A DNA stretch of 64,000 nucleotides from Marivita sp. (GCF_022763305.1 NZ_JALEGT010000041.1:62001-126000); one strand, 5' to 3'. Counted from the stretch's first letter, positions 50,672-60,639 are shown. Notes: generated from the sequence alone by a model not told the origin. Numbers and translations are program-made.

Positions 50672-52147
50672 TTAGATGCTCATGCAGACATATTTCATCT
50701 CGAGGAATTCCTCGATGCCGTGATGGCTTCCTTCGCGGCCCAGACCGGACTGTTTGACGCCACCGAACGGGGCCACCTCGGTCGAGATGATGCCGGTGTT
50801 CACGCCGACGATGCCGTATTCCAGCGCCTCGGCGACCTTGTACACGCGGCTGAGATCCTTGGCGTAGAAATAGCTTGCCAGACCGAAGATCGTGTCATTC
50901 GCCAGTTCGATCACGTCATCCTCGGTCTCGAACTTGAAGAGCGGGGCGAGCGGGCCGAAGGTTTCCTCGGTCGAGAACGCCATGTCGCGGGTGGCTCCGG
51001 TCACGATGGTCGGCGCGATGAAATTGCCATCGTTGCTGCCGGACTCGTCGCCCAGAATGACCTGCGCGCCCTTGGATTTGGCATCGGCGATATGCTCGCG
51101 CACCTTGTCGAGGGCTTCGGGGTTGATCAGCGGGCCAAGATCGGTGTCCGCCTCAAGCCCGTCGCCGACCTTCATCTTGGAGACCCTGTCCTTCAGTTTC
51201 TGCGCGAAGGCGTCATAGACACCGGCCTGCACGTAGATGCGGTTCGCACATACGCAGGTCTGGCCATTGTTGCGGAACTTGCACATGATCGCGCCGTCGA
51301 CCGCCGCATCGAGATCGGCATCGTCGAACACGATGAAGGGCGCGTTGCCACCCAGCTCCATCGAACACTTCATCACCTGATCGGCCGCTTGCCGGAGCAG
51401 GATGCGGCCCACCTCGGTGGAGCCGGTGAAGGTGATCTTGCGCACTGCCGGGTTCTCGCACATCTCCTTGCCCACTTCGGAAGCCGAGGACGAAGGCACG
51501 ATGTTCAGCACGCCCGCCGGGATGCCCGCGCGTTCGGCCAGCACACCCAGAACAATGGCCGACAGTGGCGTTTCCGCCGCGGGACGCGCGACAAAGCTGC
51601 ACCCGGCAGCCAGCGCCGGACCCGCCTTGCGGGTGATCATCGCGTTCGGGAAGTTCCAAGGTGTGATCGAGCCGACAACGCCGATGGGCTGCTTCATCAC
51701 CATGATGCGCTTATCGCGCTGGTGGCCGGGGATGGTTTCGCCGTAGATGCGCTTGGCCTCTTCGGCGAAGAATTCGATGAAGGATGCGCCATAGGCGATC
51801 TCGCCCTTGGCCTCGGCCAGTGGCTTGCCCTGTTCGGCAGTCAGGATTGTTGCCAGATCGTCCTGGTTTTCCATCATCAGGTCGAACCACTTGCGCAGAA
51901 CGGCAGAGCGTTCCTTGCCGGTCCACTTGGCCCATTCCTTCTGCGCCTTTTCGGCGGCGGCAATCGCATCGGCCACCTGGGCGCGGGACAGGTCGGCCAC
52001 TTCGGCAATCGTGTCGCCGCGCGCCGGGTTGTCCACCGGGAAGGTGCCATCATCCCCGTCGATCCAAGCGCCGTTGACATAGGCGCGGGTTTCCAGCAGC
52101 GATGGATCCTTGAGAAGGCTGGCAAGGTTTGTTGTCTGGTCGAGCAT
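50672..52147 (-). CDS. gabD: Succinate-semialdehyde dehydrogenase
   Basis: Oxidises succinate semialdehyde to succinate with NAD(P). 491 residues from ATG 52147 with GGAGGG upstream. Aldehyde dehydrogenase landmarks: the NAD motif FTGSTEVGRILL (near residue 230), the catalytic Glu in MELGGNAPFIVFDD, the Cys in NNGQTCVCANRIYVQ (near 290), and EETFGPLAPLFKF. FGGVKQSGLGREGSHHGIEEFLEMKYVC at the end is typical for GabD. Single gene, not next to gabT in this window. Confidence 0.92.
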   Translation of the reverse strand: MLDQTTNLASLLKDPSLLETRAYVNGAWIDGDDGTFPVDNPARGDTIAEVADLSRAQVADAIAAAEKAQKEWAKWTGKERSAVLRKWFDLMMENQDDLATILTAEQGKPLAEAKGEIAYGASFIEFFAEEAKRIYGETIPGHQRDKRIMVMKQPIGVVGSITPWNFPNAMITRKAGPALAAGCSFVARPAAETPLSAIVLGVLAERAGIPAGVLNIVPSSSASEVGKEMCENPAVRKITFTGSTEVGRILLRQAADQVMKCSMELGGNAPFIVFDDADLDAAVDGAIMCKFRNNGQTCVCANRIYVQAGVYDAFAQKLKDRVSKMKVGDGLEADTDLGPLINPEALDKVREHIADAKSKGAQVILGDESGSNDGNFIAPTIVTGATRDMAFSTEETFGPLAPLFKFETEDDVIELANDTIFGLASYFYAKDLSRVYKVAEALEYGIVGVNTGIISTEVAPFGGVKQSGLGREGSHHGIEEFLEMKYVCMSI

Positions 52148-52229
52148 GGAGTCCCTCCGGATTAAGTGCTGACAAAGGTGGAACACTTGCTAGATGCAAT
52201 GACAAGTGCAGATCTTTCGGAGCCGTGAC

Positions 52230-53027
52230 GTGGAATTGGACGACGCCTACGCCAACAGCAAGCATATCCCCAACGGGGACGGGTTCCCAGCCATCTGGCG
52301 GGCGGATGCGGATTCCTATCGTCAAAGAATGTCGGTGCTGGGCCGCGCCAGGCTGGGGGTCATGTACGGACACGGAACGCGCGAAATCGTCGATCTGTTC
52401 CTGCCGGATGGCGTGCCCAAGGGGCTGGTGGTGTTTGTGCACGGCGGGTTCTGGCGGCAGACCGAAGGGGCACTCTGGTCACATCTGGCGCAGGGCGCGG
52501 TGGACAGTGGCTGGGCCGTGGCAATGCCGACCTATGACCTGTGCCCACGGGTGCGGATTTCCGACATCACCCGCCAGGTGGCCACCGCCATTTCCGTAAT
52601 CGCGCGCGAGGTGTCCGGGCCAATCCGTCTGGCCGGGCATTCTGCGGGCGGGCATCTGGTGGCGCGGATGCTGGACTCCGGCGTTCTGCCCGAGGATGTG
52701 CGGGCGCGCATTGCCCGATGTGTGCCGATCTCGCCCCTGTCCGATCTGCGCCCGCTGCTGCGCACTTCGATGAACGCTGACTTTAAACTGGACGAGGCGC
52801 AGGCCCTCGCCGAAAGCCCGGTTGCGATGGCCCCACCGGACATTCCGGTGACGGTCTGGGTCGGAAGCGACGAACGCCCCGCCTTTCTGGATCAGGCGCA
52901 ATGGCTTGCCGATGCGTGGGGATGTCCCATCGTCATCGACGCGGGCACGCATCATTTTGACGTCATAAATGGCATGACCCGGTCGGACAGCCCCCTGATG
53001 CGGGCAATTCTCGACACCCCGTCTTGA
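52230..53027 (+). CDS. Alpha/beta hydrolase, kynurenine-formamidase-like
   Basis: 265 residues from a GTG at 52230 (VELDDAYANSKHIP) with CGGAG 7 nt upstream. The earlier GTG at 52206 has no ribosome site. The oxyanion loop is VVFVHGGFWR, the nucleophile elbow is LAGHSAGGHLVARM, and the acid/His pair is likely in VWVGSDERPAF and DAGTHHFDVING. The ELDDAYAN opening is usual in the kynurenine formamidase-like branch. The substrate is not proven. Confidence 0.7.
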   Translation: MELDDAYANSKHIPNGDGFPAIWRADADSYRQRMSVLGRARLGVMYGHGTREIVDLFLPDGVPKGLVVFVHGGFWRQTEGALWSHLAQGAVDSGWAVAMPTYDLCPRVRISDITRQVATAISVIAREVSGPIRLAGHSAGGHLVARMLDSGVLPEDVRARIARCVPISPLSDLRPLLRTSMNADFKLDEAQALAESPVAMAPPDIPVTVWVGSDERPAFLDQAQWLADAWGCPIVIDAGTHHFDVINGMTRSDSPLMRAILDTPS

Positions 53028-53145
53028 CACTTCCCGGATTTCGGAAAGAGCTTCCGACGCGAAATGTCTTTTTCGGACCTCGATTTGACTGAAAAAGGCA
53101 GGCTGCGGTGCTGAACCCCGTGCGAGTGTCGCCGGGAAGGAGTCG

Positions 53146-54402
53146 ATGGACATGCGCTATTCTGGATTTCGGGTCATCAAGGAAGCCCTGACCGGCCATC
53201 GCGGCTGGGGGCCTGCGTGGCGCGACCCTGACCCCAAACCCGACTATGATTACGTCATCATCGGTGGCGGCGGGCATGGCTTGGCGACGGCGTATTACCT
53301 TGCCAAGGAATACAAGCAGGCGAGCATCGCAGTGCTGGAAAAGGGTTGGATCGGCGGCGGCAATGTCGGGCGGAACACCACGATTGTCCGCTCGAACTAC
53401 TTGCTCGACGGGAACGAGCCGTTCTACGAATTCTCGCTCAAGCTCTGGGAAGGGCTGGAGCAGGACCTGAACTACAACGCCATGATGAGCCAGCGCGGGA
53501 TCATCAACCTGATGCATTCCGACGCCCAGCGCGACGCCTATATCCGGCGCGGCAACGCGATGATCCTGAACGGCGCGGATGCGCAGCTTCTGGATCAGAA
53601 GCAGGTATTGGAAAAGTACCCGTTCCTCAATGTGAAGAACGCCCGCTTCCCTGTCATGGGTGGCCTCTTGCAAGCGCGTGCAGGCACCGCGCGGCATGAT
53701 GCGGTGGCGTGGGGCTATGCTCGCGCGGCGGACCAGCGCGGCGTGGACATCATCCAGAATTGCGAAGTGACCGGGTTCAGGATCGAAGGCGGCAAAATCC
53801 TCGGGGTCGAGACTTCGCGTGGCTATATCGGGGCGAAGAAGGTCGGCGCCTGCGTTGCCGGATCGTCGTCCAAGGTCATGGCCTATGCCGGGATGCGCCT
53901 GCCCATCGAAAGCCATGTGCTTCAGGCCTTTGTGTCCGAAGGTTTGAAACCGGTGCTGCCCGGTGTCATCACCTTTGGCGCGGGGCATTTCTATTGCAGT
54001 CAGTCCGACAAGGGCGGGCTTGTTTTTGGCGGCAATATCGACGGCTACAATTCCTACGCCCAGCGCGGCAACCTGCCGATGGTCGAGGACGTGATGGAAG
54101 AGGCGATTGCCATGTTCCCGATGCTGGGCCGCGCGCGTCTGCTGCGGTCCTGGGGCGGGATCATGGACATGTCGATGGATGGCACGCCGATCATCGACAA
54201 GACCCATATCGACGGGCTCTATTTCAACGGCGGCTGGTGCTATGGCGGGTTCAAGGCAACCCCTGCGTCGGGCTTTGTCTATGCCCATCTTCTGGCCACC
54301 GACACACCGCACAAAACCGCCACAGCATTCCGACTGGACCGGTTCCACACCGGGCACATGGTCGACGAAAAAGGGATGGGCAATCAGCCCAATCTGCACT
54401 GA
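53146..54402 (+). CDS. soxB: Sarcosine oxidase beta subunit (or N-methylglutamate dehydrogenase MgdA)
   Basis: 418 residues. FAD-dependent amine oxidase: YDYVIIGGGGHGLATAYYLAKEY near residue 35, the beta-subunit landmark GWIGGGNVGRNTTIVRSNYLL, GGLLQARAGTARHDAVAWGYARAADQRGVDI and GGWCYGGFKATPASG. First gene of a soxBDAG-order operon; its stop overlaps soxD (TGATG). The same order and folds occur in mgdABCD of the N-methylglutamate pathway. The amidotransferase gene at 63496 makes that an alternative I cannot exclude. Sarcosine oxidase makes glycine, formaldehyde/methylene-THF and H2O2. Confidence 0.85.
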   Translation: MDMRYSGFRVIKEALTGHRGWGPAWRDPDPKPDYDYVIIGGGGHGLATAYYLAKEYKQASIAVLEKGWIGGGNVGRNTTIVRSNYLLDGNEPFYEFSLKLWEGLEQDLNYNAMMSQRGIINLMHSDAQRDAYIRRGNAMILNGADAQLLDQKQVLEKYPFLNVKNARFPVMGGLLQARAGTARHDAVAWGYARAADQRGVDIIQNCEVTGFRIEGGKILGVETSRGYIGAKKVGACVAGSSSKVMAYAGMRLPIESHVLQAFVSEGLKPVLPGVITFGAGHFYCSQSDKGGLVFGGNIDGYNSYAQRGNLPMVEDVMEEAIAMFPMLGRARLLRSWGGIMDMSMDGTPIIDKTHIDGLYFNGGWCYGGFKATPASGFVYAHLLATDTPHKTATAFRLDRFHTGHMVDEKGMGNQPNLH

Positions 54403-54689
54403 TGATCATCAACCATCCGCTTCTGGGCCCCCGCGATTCCAGCGAATTCGTCTATCTGGGCGATGCGTGCCTGATAAACCGTCCTGACTGGCAGGCCGAC
54501 GATGCGCTGGACCAGTTCATCGAGTATGGCCACACCCGCGACAACCCGGCGGGGCTTCACCGAGAGCTTTGGTATCACGAACAAGGGGACCGTTCGTGGC
54601 TGGTGGTGACCCGCAACACCGTCACGCATGAGATCACGCAGGTGGAACTGGCCCGCGACGTGGCCCGGGCAGAGGGGCGGTCGAAATGA
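54402..54689 (+). CDS. soxD: Sarcosine oxidase delta subunit (or MgdB)
   Basis: 95 residues, hidden in the track inside the 53709-54689 ORF. MIINHPLLGPRDSSEFVYLGDACLINRPDW is the delta-subunit zinc-ribbon-like start, although the usual CxxC-type zinc site is not complete. The ATG overlaps the soxB stop and the stop overlaps soxA (ATGA). In tetrameric sarcosine oxidase the delta subunit binds zinc and structures the complex. Confidence 0.85.
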   Translation: MIINHPLLGPRDSSEFVYLGDACLINRPDWQADDALDQFIEYGHTRDNPAGLHRELWYHEQGDRSWLVVTRNTVTHEITQVELARDVARAEGRSK

Positions 54690-57640
54690 GCCAGAAGAAC
54701 CGTTTGGACGGCGGGCTGATCGACCGGTCCGAAACATGGTCGTTCGGCTTCGACAGCCAGTACTACAAGGGCCACAAGGGCGACACGCTGGCCTCGGCCT
54801 TGCTGGCAAATGGCGTGCGGCTGATGGGACGGTCGTTCAAGTACCATCGCCCGCGCGGGCCGATGACCGCCGGGTCGGAAGAACCCAACGCGATTGTCGA
54901 ACTGCGCGAAGGCGCGCGGAAGGAACCCAACACGCGGGCGACAACCATCGAGCTTTACGACGGGCTGCGCGCCAATTCACAGAACCGCTGGCCGTCGCTG
55001 AAATTCGACGCGATGGAGGTAAACGACCTTCTGTCCAACTTCTTTGCCGCCGGGTTCTACTACAAGACCTTCATGTGGCCCGCCGCGTTCTGGGAAAAGG
55101 TGTACGAGCCGATCATCCGCCGCGCCGCCGGTCTGGGGTCGCTCAGCCTTCAGGATGACCCGGATGGCTATGACAAGGGATTCCTGCATTGTGATCTGCT
55201 GATTATCGGCGGCGGCCCTGCTGGTCTGGCGGCGGCGCTGACTGCTGGCGAAAGCGGCGCGCGGGTGATCCTCTGTGACGAGGATTTCCTGATCGGGGGT
55301 CGTCTGAACCTTGAGACCTATGCGGTCGGCGGCATGACCGGCGCGGCTTGGGCGGCGGAAACCGTCGCGCGCTTGCAGGCGATGCCGAATGTCCGCGTGA
55401 TGCCGCGCACGACGGTGATCGGCGCGTTCGATCACGGCATCTACGGCGCGGTGGAACGGGTGAGCGATCACCTTGCGGTGCCGGAAGACGGCAAGCCCCG
55501 GCAGATCCTGTGGCGCATCACCTCCAAGCGCGCGCTTCTTTGCGCCGGGGCCACGGAACGCCCGATCGTGTTCGAGAACAACGACCGCCCCGGCATCATG
55601 CAGGCCAGCGCCGTGCGCGCCTATGCAAACCGCTGGGCCACGACGCCCGCGCAGCAGGTGGCGATCTTTACCAACAACGACGACGGGCACCGCACCGCCT
55701 CCGATCTGGTGGCGAAAGGTGTTGAGGTCGTTTCAGTAATCGACACCCGCGTCGATGCGCCGACCTCGTCGGACTATGACGTGATCGCAGGTGGCGTGAT
55801 CGACCAGACATGGGGGCGGCTGGGCCTCACGCAGATCGAGGTGAAGATGCCCAAGGGCGGCATCCGCCGGATCAAGTGCGGGGCGCTGGGTGTCTCTGGC
55901 GGTTGGAACCCGAATGTGCATCTCACCTGCCATCAAGGCGGTCGGCCCGTCTGGAACGAGGCGCTTGCGGCATTTGTCCCCAGTGGAACTCTGCCGCCAG
56001 GCATGACCGTTGCGGGTGCTGCAGATGGCGTCTTTTCCACCCATGGCGCGCTGCAGTCCGGCGCAGACGGGGCCAAGGCGATCCTTGCCGATCTTGGTAT
56101 CAAGGCCACCGACCCTGCCCTGCCCGAGGCCGAAGACACTCCGGTCAAAATCACCCCGTTCTGGCACGTCAAGACCGCCAAACGCGCATGGGTGGACCAG
56201 CAGAACGATGTGACCGCCAAAGACATCAAGCTGGCGCATCAGGAGAACTATGTCTCGGTCGAACACCTCAAGCGCTACACGACGCTGGGCATGGCGACCG
56301 ATCAGGGAAAGACCTCGAACATCGCAGGTCTGGCGATCATGGCCGAGGTTGCGGGCAAGGCGATCCCCGAAGTGGGCACCACCATGTTTCGTCCGCCCTA
56401 TACGCCAACGGCGATGGGTGTCTTCGCAGGCCGCGCATGGGGCATGGAAACACGTCCGACGCGCCTCACACCCAGCCACGCATGGGCCAAGGAGCAAGGC
56501 GCGGTTTTCACCGAAGCCGGGCTCTGGCTGCGCGCGCAGTGGTACCCGAAACCGGGCGAAACCCATTGGCGTCAAAGCTGCGACCGCGAGGTGATGCAGA
56601 CCAGCAAATCCGTGGGCGTCTGCGACGTGACTTCTCTGGGCAAGATCGACGTGCAGGGCGCGGATGCCGCAGAGTTCCTCAACAAAGTCTACTGCAACGG
56701 CATGGCCAAGCTGCCGGTCGGCAAGGTGCGCTATGGCCTGATGCTGCGCGAGGACGGGATTGTCATGGATGACGGCACCGCCGCGCGGCTGGCCGAGGAT
56801 CATTTCGTCGTCACGACCACCACCGCCAAGGCGGTTCCGGTCTATCGGCACCTCGAGTTCGTACGCCAGTGTTTATACCCCGATATGGACGTGCAGTTGA
56901 TCTCGACCACCGAAGCCTGGGCACAATTCTCGGTCGCCGGGCCGAATTCCCGCAAGCTTTTGGAAAAGATCGTGGACGACGGCGTGGACCTGTCGAACGA
57001 GGCGTTCCCCTTCATGGCCTGCGCGGAAATCACCATCTGCGGCGGCCTGCGCGCGCGGCTGTTCCGCATCTCGTTCTCGGGCGAGCTGGCTTATGAAATC
57101 GCTGTGCCGACCCGCTATGGCGACGCGCTGGTACGGCGGTTGATGCAGGCCGGCGAAGAATTCGACGTGGTCCCCTACGGCCTTGAAGCGCTGAATGTCA
57201 TGCGCATCGAGAAAGGCCACGTGACCGGCAACGAGTTGAACGGCACGACCACGGCGCTGAACCTTGGCATGGGCCGGATGGTATCCAAGGCCAAGGACTC
57301 CATCGGATCGAAACTGTCGGAACGTCCGGGCCTGAATGAACCCGACGCGCTGAAACTGGTGGGGCTGAAGCCGGTAAACCCCGAGCACAAGGTGCCCGCA
57401 GGCGCGCATCTGATGACCAAGGGCGACAAGGTCACAGCGTCCAACGATCAGGGCTATGTGACCTCGGCCTGCTACTCCCCGAACCTTGGCTGCCACATCG
57501 CGCTTGGCTTCCTGAAGTCCGGCGACTCGCGGATCGGAGAAACCATCCGCCTTGTCAGCCCGCTGACCGGCGTCGATCACGAGGTCGAGGTAGTCAGCCC
57601 GCATTTCTTTGACCCGGAAGGAGAGCGGCTCCGTGCATGA
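54686..57640 (+). CDS. soxA: Sarcosine oxidase alpha subunit (or MgdC)
   Basis: 984 residues, full length. In order: an N-terminal 2Fe-2S-like/Sox_N region (RSFKYHRPRGPMTAGSEEPNAIVEL), an NAD- and FAD-type domain (LLIIGGGPAGLAAALTAGESGARVIL near residue 170, with AGATERPIVFENNDRPGIMQASAVRAY), and a C-terminal aminomethyltransferase (GcvT-like) domain from about residue 600 (GVCDVTSLGKIDVQGADAAEFLNKVYCNGMAKLPVGKVRYGLMLREDGIVMDDGT). The last domain uses tetrahydrofolate. It overlaps both neighbours. Confidence 0.9.
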   Translation: MSQKNRLDGGLIDRSETWSFGFDSQYYKGHKGDTLASALLANGVRLMGRSFKYHRPRGPMTAGSEEPNAIVELREGARKEPNTRATTIELYDGLRANSQNRWPSLKFDAMEVNDLLSNFFAAGFYYKTFMWPAAFWEKVYEPIIRRAAGLGSLSLQDDPDGYDKGFLHCDLLIIGGGPAGLAAALTAGESGARVILCDEDFLIGGRLNLETYAVGGMTGAAWAAETVARLQAMPNVRVMPRTTVIGAFDHGIYGAVERVSDHLAVPEDGKPRQILWRITSKRALLCAGATERPIVFENNDRPGIMQASAVRAYANRWATTPAQQVAIFTNNDDGHRTASDLVAKGVEVVSVIDTRVDAPTSSDYDVIAGGVIDQTWGRLGLTQIEVKMPKGGIRRIKCGALGVSGGWNPNVHLTCHQGGRPVWNEALAAFVPSGTLPPGMTVAGAADGVFSTHGALQSGADGAKAILADLGIKATDPALPEAEDTPVKITPFWHVKTAKRAWVDQQNDVTAKDIKLAHQENYVSVEHLKRYTTLGMATDQGKTSNIAGLAIMAEVAGKAIPEVGTTMFRPPYTPTAMGVFAGRAWGMETRPTRLTPSHAWAKEQGAVFTEAGLWLRAQWYPKPGETHWRQSCDREVMQTSKSVGVCDVTSLGKIDVQGADAAEFLNKVYCNGMAKLPVGKVRYGLMLREDGIVMDDGTAARLAEDHFVVTTTTAKAVPVYRHLEFVRQCLYPDMDVQLISTTEAWAQFSVAGPNSRKLLEKIVDDGVDLSNEAFPFMACAEITICGGLRARLFRISFSGELAYEIAVPTRYGDALVRRLMQAGEEFDVVPYGLEALNVMRIEKGHVTGNELNGTTTALNLGMGRMVSKAKDSIGSKLSERPGLNEPDALKLVGLKPVNPEHKVPAGAHLMTKGDKVTASNDQGYVTSACYSPNLGCHIALGFLKSGDSRIGETIRLVSPLTGVDHEVEVVSPHFFDPEGERLRA

Positions 57641-58196
57641 TCTGGCCCCCCTGTGCGCCCTTGGCGGCGCAGAACCGCACACCGATCAGGTGGCAGGTGT
57701 CACCCTGACCGAGACCCCCGGTCACGCGCTCGCCTCTGTCGCTGCGCGACTGGGACAGGAAACCGCCTGCGCCGATCACCTTGGCACGCTGCTGGGCGCA
57801 GATGCGCCGGGCGTGGGGGCCTGGGTACGGTCGGACCCGATCTCGGCCTTCTGGATGGGGCCGGATCAGTGGATGGTCATCGCCCCCGTCGCCACACACG
57901 AAGACCTTGCCGCGCAGTTGATCCAGCGCTTCGGCACCAGCGCGTCGATCACCGAACAGACCGACGCCTGGGTGTGGTTCGACATGCAGGGAGACGGCAT
58001 CGAACAGGTGATGCAGCTTTGCGCCAATATCGACATCGAAAAGATGCCGGTGGGGGCCGCCGCACGCAGCGTGATCCACTACATGGGGGTCTATGTTCTG
58101 CGCAGCGCGCCGGATGCGCTGACGATCCTTGGCGGGCGCTCGTCCGCCGGGTCTTTGCACCATGCGCTGTTGACGGCGATGAAATCCGCGCTGTAG
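57633..58196 (+). CDS. soxG: Sarcosine oxidase gamma subunit (or MgdD)
   Basis: 187 residues from a GTG at 57633 (GTGCATGA overlaps the soxA stop) with AAGGAGA upstream. The track start, a TTG at 57609, lies inside soxA. The SoxG pattern is visible in GAWVRSDPISAFWMGPDQWMVIAP and MPVGAAARSVIHYMGVYVLRSAPDALTILGGRSSAGSLHHALL. It is the smallest structural subunit and completes the heterotetramer. Confidence 0.85.
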   Translation: MHDLAPLCALGGAEPHTDQVAGVTLTETPGHALASVAARLGQETACADHLGTLLGADAPGVGAWVRSDPISAFWMGPDQWMVIAPVATHEDLAAQLIQRFGTSASITEQTDAWVWFDMQGDGIEQVMQLCANIDIEKMPVGAAARSVIHYMGVYVLRSAPDALTILGGRSSAGSLHHALLTAMKSAL

Positions 58197-58269
58197 CCAC
58201 GGCGGAACCTTTTCCAACGTATCGCGTTCCCGTCCCGAACAGGAACAACGGTGCGTTTCGGAAAACATC

Positions 58270-59739
58270 ATGCCCATTCGGCCAGCGTCGGCCTTTGCCT
58301 CTGGCGCCGACAGCCTAGCCCAGCGTGCCCGGCCACGGGTTGTTGGACTCACCATTGCAAAGCACGCCCTGATCTTCGTGATCCTCTGCGCACCGCCCGC
58401 CATCTGGGCCGCGATCGAGCACGCCTGGGCGATGCTGATCGCTCTGGCTGTGCCGTCTTGCTGCGCGATGGCGATCTTTGCCGCAACCTATCGCATCGCG
58501 CTCCCCGAGGACCTGAGGCGGATCGAAGCCATCGTGACCGTTGCCCTGATCCTGCTGATCGGTGCCTTGCTGGCCGTTCCTGCCTTGCTGACGCTCGGCA
58601 TGCCGTTTCACGCGGCCTTTTTCGAGTCGATGAGCGGTGTCACGACAACCGGGCATTCGGTGGCGAGCGGAACGCAGGATTGGCCTTTTGCAGCGCATTT
58701 CCTGCGCGCCTGGCTGCAATGGTGCGGCGGGCTTGTCATGGCAACGGCAGTTCTGGCCCTGCTCATCCCGGCAGGTGTTCCGGCCCAGAGACTGGGACGG
58801 GCCGGCATCGACCAGGGGGATCGGATCGCATCGACCCGTGTGCAGGCGCGGCAGTTGCTGACGGTGTACCTTGGTCTGACCGTCATGATGGCTCTGCCCA
58901 CCATGCTGATCATTCCGGACTGGCGCGAAGGTCTGGCCCTGACGCTGTCGGCCATATCGACAGCGGGCTTCGCACCTCGCCCGGACAGCCTCGCTTCCTA
59001 CAGCGCGGCGGGTCAGGGCATCGTGATGCTGACCTGCGTTCTGGGGTCTGTGTCCTTGCTGACCTTCGTCCTGATCGGACAGAAGAAATTCACCGAAGCC
59101 TGGTGGCTGGGATCGATCCGACGCGTGATGACCGCGCTCGTGTCTCTCTGCGCAGCCTATGCGGTGATCCTGCTGGCGACCGGGATTTCCTCGCCAGCGA
59201 CGATCTACGCCGAGATGTCCAACCTGATTTCAGGAATGACAACCGCCGGCTTTTCCACCGGACCGATGCCGGCTTATGGACCAGCCCTGATCATCTTCCT
59301 GCTGGCCATGCTGCTGGGGGGCGATGTCGGTTCAACGTCGGGCGGGTTCAAGATTGCCCGCTTCGGGATCCTGTTGCGGACCGTGATTCATGCGATGCGC
59401 GACGTGCGTCTGCCAAAGCGGGCAGTCAATCCACTGATGGAGAATGGCAAGAAGGTCGATCCGGATGCGCTGATCAGCCTTCTGGCGCTGTTGATGCTGT
59501 ATTCCGTGACGATGATCCTGCTGTGGCTGCAATGCCTTGCCCATGGTCTACCGGCGCTTCCCGCCCTCTTCGACATCATCTCGACCCTGTCCACCGTCGG
59601 TCTGTCGAGCGGCATCGTGAATGCCGATCTGCCGCCTGACCTGATCGTGACCCTGACCTTCGCGATGTGGCTGGGCCGACTGGAATTCATCGCGGTGCTG
59701 GTGCTGCTGGCCCCGTCCACCTGGCTGAAAAGGAGCTGA
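58270..59739 (+). CDS. trkH: TrkH/KtrB-type potassium uptake channel
   Basis: 489 residues, about 10 transmembrane helices. The K+ selectivity loops appear as ESMSGVTTTGHS (near residue 120), LSAISTAGFA (near 230), LISGMTTAGFSTG (near 325) and IISTLSTVGLSSG (near 430), all with the S/T-x-x-G pattern. It moves K+ together with the RCK protein encoded next. ATP or NAD binding to TrkA controls it. Confidence 0.88.
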   Translation: MPIRPASAFASGADSLAQRARPRVVGLTIAKHALIFVILCAPPAIWAAIEHAWAMLIALAVPSCCAMAIFAATYRIALPEDLRRIEAIVTVALILLIGALLAVPALLTLGMPFHAAFFESMSGVTTTGHSVASGTQDWPFAAHFLRAWLQWCGGLVMATAVLALLIPAGVPAQRLGRAGIDQGDRIASTRVQARQLLTVYLGLTVMMALPTMLIIPDWREGLALTLSAISTAGFAPRPDSLASYSAAGQGIVMLTCVLGSVSLLTFVLIGQKKFTEAWWLGSIRRVMTALVSLCAAYAVILLATGISSPATIYAEMSNLISGMTTAGFSTGPMPAYGPALIIFLLAMLLGGDVGSTSGGFKIARFGILLRTVIHAMRDVRLPKRAVNPLMENGKKVDPDALISLLALLMLYSVTMILLWLQCLAHGLPALPALFDIISTLSTVGLSSGIVNADLPPDLIVTLTFAMWLGRLEFIAVLVLLAPSTWLKRS

Positions 59740-59742
59740 CCG

Positions 59743-60399
59743 ATGCGTGTGGTCATTCTGGGGGCGTCGCGGTTCGGCGCTGCCATTGCCGAGAAACTGA
59801 TCGAGGAAAACCACGAGGTCGTTCTGATCGACAAGGATCGCGACCGGCTGGAAAAGCTGTCCGAGCGACTGGATTGCGGCATGATCGAAGGCGACGGCAC
59901 CATGCCTTCGGTGCTTGAGGACACCTATCGCGACGAAAAGGATGCCTTTGTCGCTGTGACGAACGCCTCCGAAGACAACATTCTTGCGGCTCTTGTTGCG
60001 CGGTCCATCGGCTTTGGCCGCGTGATCCCGCAGATCGTGTCATCTCAGCTGGTCAATGTCTGTCGTCAGCTGGAACTGCATGACGTGATCAACCCGCATG
60101 CAACCGTCGCCGAAAGCATTGCCGACGCGCTCGAGGACAAGACCGCGCTGGATCAGGAAGCGGTGCTGCAGAACGAGCTGAGCCTCAAGCGGATCATGGT
60201 GCCCGAACGGCTTGAGGGCACTCCTTTCGGCGAGATCGACCTGCCGGACGGTGTTCGCGGCATTGCAGTCATCAGGGGCGAAAGCGAAAGCCTCTTGTCG
60301 AATGACCATGAGCTGTCGTCACAGGACTGTCTGCTCTTTGCCGTGGAACGGTCGCGGCTGGAGGTCCTGAACGCGCTTTTCGACGTGACAGGAACGTGA
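59743..60399 (+). CDS. trkA: TrkA/KtrA-type RCK regulatory subunit
   Basis: 218 residues, 3 bp after trkH. RCK_N runs from residue 1 to 130 (MRVVILGASRFGAAIAEKLIEENHEVVLIDKD...VAVTNASEDNILAALVA), with GASRFG as the modified nucleotide-binding loop. The C-terminal RCK_C is residues 140-218 (LKRIMVPERLEGTPFGEIDLPDGVRGIAVIRGE). One RCK unit per chain, as in KtrA, rather than the doubled TrkA of enterics. It gates the channel. Confidence 0.88.
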   Translation: MRVVILGASRFGAAIAEKLIEENHEVVLIDKDRDRLEKLSERLDCGMIEGDGTMPSVLEDTYRDEKDAFVAVTNASEDNILAALVARSIGFGRVIPQIVSSQLVNVCRQLELHDVINPHATVAESIADALEDKTALDQEAVLQNELSLKRIMVPERLEGTPFGEIDLPDGVRGIAVIRGESESLLSNDHELSSQDCLLFAVERSRLEVLNALFDVTGT

Positions 60400-60458
60400 G
60401 ATTTCCGCTTTGGAACGGTCTGCCGGAACAGGCGTTGGGCGGGTGAAAGGAGACACCC

Positions 60459-60611
60459 ATGACAGCAGAATTTCTTGTACCGCTTCTGGCCCTCATGACC
60501 ATGCTCGCGTTCATCGTGTTCGCGCTGGTCAGCAAACATCGGACCGAACAGAAACTCGAAGACCCGCACGCGCCAAAATCGCGCCTTGCCGAGGACGCGC
60601 CCAACTCCTGA
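60459..60611 (+). CDS. 50-residue single-pass membrane peptide after trkHA
   Basis: It is too short for the ORF track. The translation starts MTAEFLVPLLALMTMLAFIVFALV, one clear transmembrane helix, followed by a charged tail (SKHRTEQKLEDPHAPKSRLAEDAPNS). GAAAGGAGA lies 5-9 nt before the ATG. It sits 59 bp after trkA and before the operon's terminator. It may be a small partner of the potassium channel, as KdpF is of Kdp, but this is by position only. Confidence 0.6.
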   Translation: MTAEFLVPLLALMTMLAFIVFALVSKHRTEQKLEDPHAPKSRLAEDAPNS

Positions 60612-60639
60612 GCGGCGAATTCCAGACCTGAATGCAAGA

